The notes under the pieces are model-generated. The model was not told the DNA's origin and ran no database searches. It saw nothing but the letters and a program-made list of their open reading frames with translations. From Rothia similimucilaginosa (GTDB taxonomy: Bacteria; Actinomycetota; Actinomycetes; Actinomycetales; Micrococcaceae), in assembly GCF_029850875.1 (NCBI RefSeq), contig NZ_JAOVAM010000002.1:186001-250000 (forward strand): 64,000 nt of DNA. The letters run 5' to 3'. Position 1 is the stretch's first letter. Each line of letters starts with the position of its first letter. Made by a program: the position numbers and the translations under genes. Shown here one piece after another: positions 63,808 to 64,000 of the stretch.

Positions 63808-64000
63808 ATGGCTCAATCCCCAGAAAAATCTGTGTCCTTCATCGAACGCACCCTCTCTTCCGGTTCCTCCACCCGTCCCGTGCCCACCCTCGAAGCATCG
63901 CGTTCCTCAGCTGAAACCCTGGGGAGTAACACCGAGTTAACCAACCCCCAGAAGCTGGCCGCCTACCGCACCTGGATGCCCGCCCTCATCATCTGGGCAC
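63808..64000 (+). CDS. Start of an unidentified protein, cut by the window end
   Basis: 64 codons are visible from the ATG at 63808. The N-terminus is Ser/Thr-rich (SFIERTLSSGSSTRPVP) and the visible end, YRTWMPALIIWA, looks like the start of a membrane segment. It is too short to name. CTCGCGAGAATACTT before the ATG gives only a weak ribosome binding site. Confidence 0.6.
   Translation, partial: MAQSPEKSVSFIERTLSSGSSTRPVPTLEASRSSAETLGSNTELTNPQKLAAYRTWMPALIIWA

Noticed and set aside
63588-63914. Open frame after trpC
   Set aside because: It begins inside the trpC terminator hairpin and overlaps the likely gene at 63808 in another frame.

Overview
The window looks like chromosome of a Gram-positive actinobacterium of the Micrococcaceae, most like Rothia (R. 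mucilaginosa type). The evidence is GC-rich coding DNA, the fabD-fabH-acpP-fabF and rnhB-DUF2469-yraN-comM-dprA-xerC gene orders, an MptB-like mannosyltransferase, tandem DUF6318-type lipoproteins and an LAxTG cell-wall anchor. The genus is inferred from gene content and style, not from a database match.

Layout. 1-7.8 kb is housekeeping: a 5'-truncated RNA methyltransferase, dxs, a secreted Rieske protein, RNase D, msrB, a YbaK-type deacylase and zapE. 8-21.6 kb is a complete type I-E CRISPR-Cas locus: cas3 is divergent from cas8e-cse2-cas7e-cas5e-cas6e, then a hairpin terminator, cas1-cas2, a leader and an array of 61 good repeats plus one decayed terminal repeat. 21.7-32 kb is accessory: a PnuC transporter, a dead SLH-domain gene, a wall-anchored protein with two beta-propeller copies and a dead third copy, tRNA-Glu, and three DUF6318-like lipoprotein genes, the middle one broken. 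32-44.5 kb is mixed housekeeping: msrA, a Nif3 protein, yaaA, rnpB, def, tRNA-His, orn, an MptB-like gene, tRNA-Arg, an exported HNH nuclease, ssb, rplS, lepB, rnhB and DUF2469. 44.7-50 kb holds yraN-comM-dprA-xerC. 50-54.2 kb is the type II fatty-acid cluster. 54.2-55.9 kb is a long non-coding stretch ending in an FMN riboswitch. 55.9-60.9 kb is the riboflavin cluster (pnuX-like, ribD, a ribE-ribB fusion, ribA, ribH). trpE, trpC and the start of a further gene close the window.

The most interesting signal is in the 375-bp gap between divergent cas3 and cas8e. Two degenerate CRISPR repeats lie there, 11173-11202 and 11224-11252. The first keeps the 8-nt crRNA handle and the second keeps the Cas6e-type hairpin, which are the parts needed to make one crRNA. 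The 21-nt guide between them matches, at positions 1-5 and 7-11 and next to an AAG PAM, a site that runs into the -35 box of the cas8e promoter (TTGACT-N18-TATAGT). This suggests a built-in crRNA-like guide with which Cascade represses its own operon.

A second candidate is a shared promoter architecture upstream of ssb and of yraN-comM-dprA. Both carry TTTTGAA / TTCAAA half-sites at identical spacing, followed by GAGGTTATCCACAG at the same distance to within 1 bp. It could be the operator of a DNA-uptake or DNA-processing regulon. Other points of note are the RibE-RibB fusion, the terminator separating adaptation genes from Cascade genes, the leader hairpin abutting the first repeat, and several decayed paralogues.
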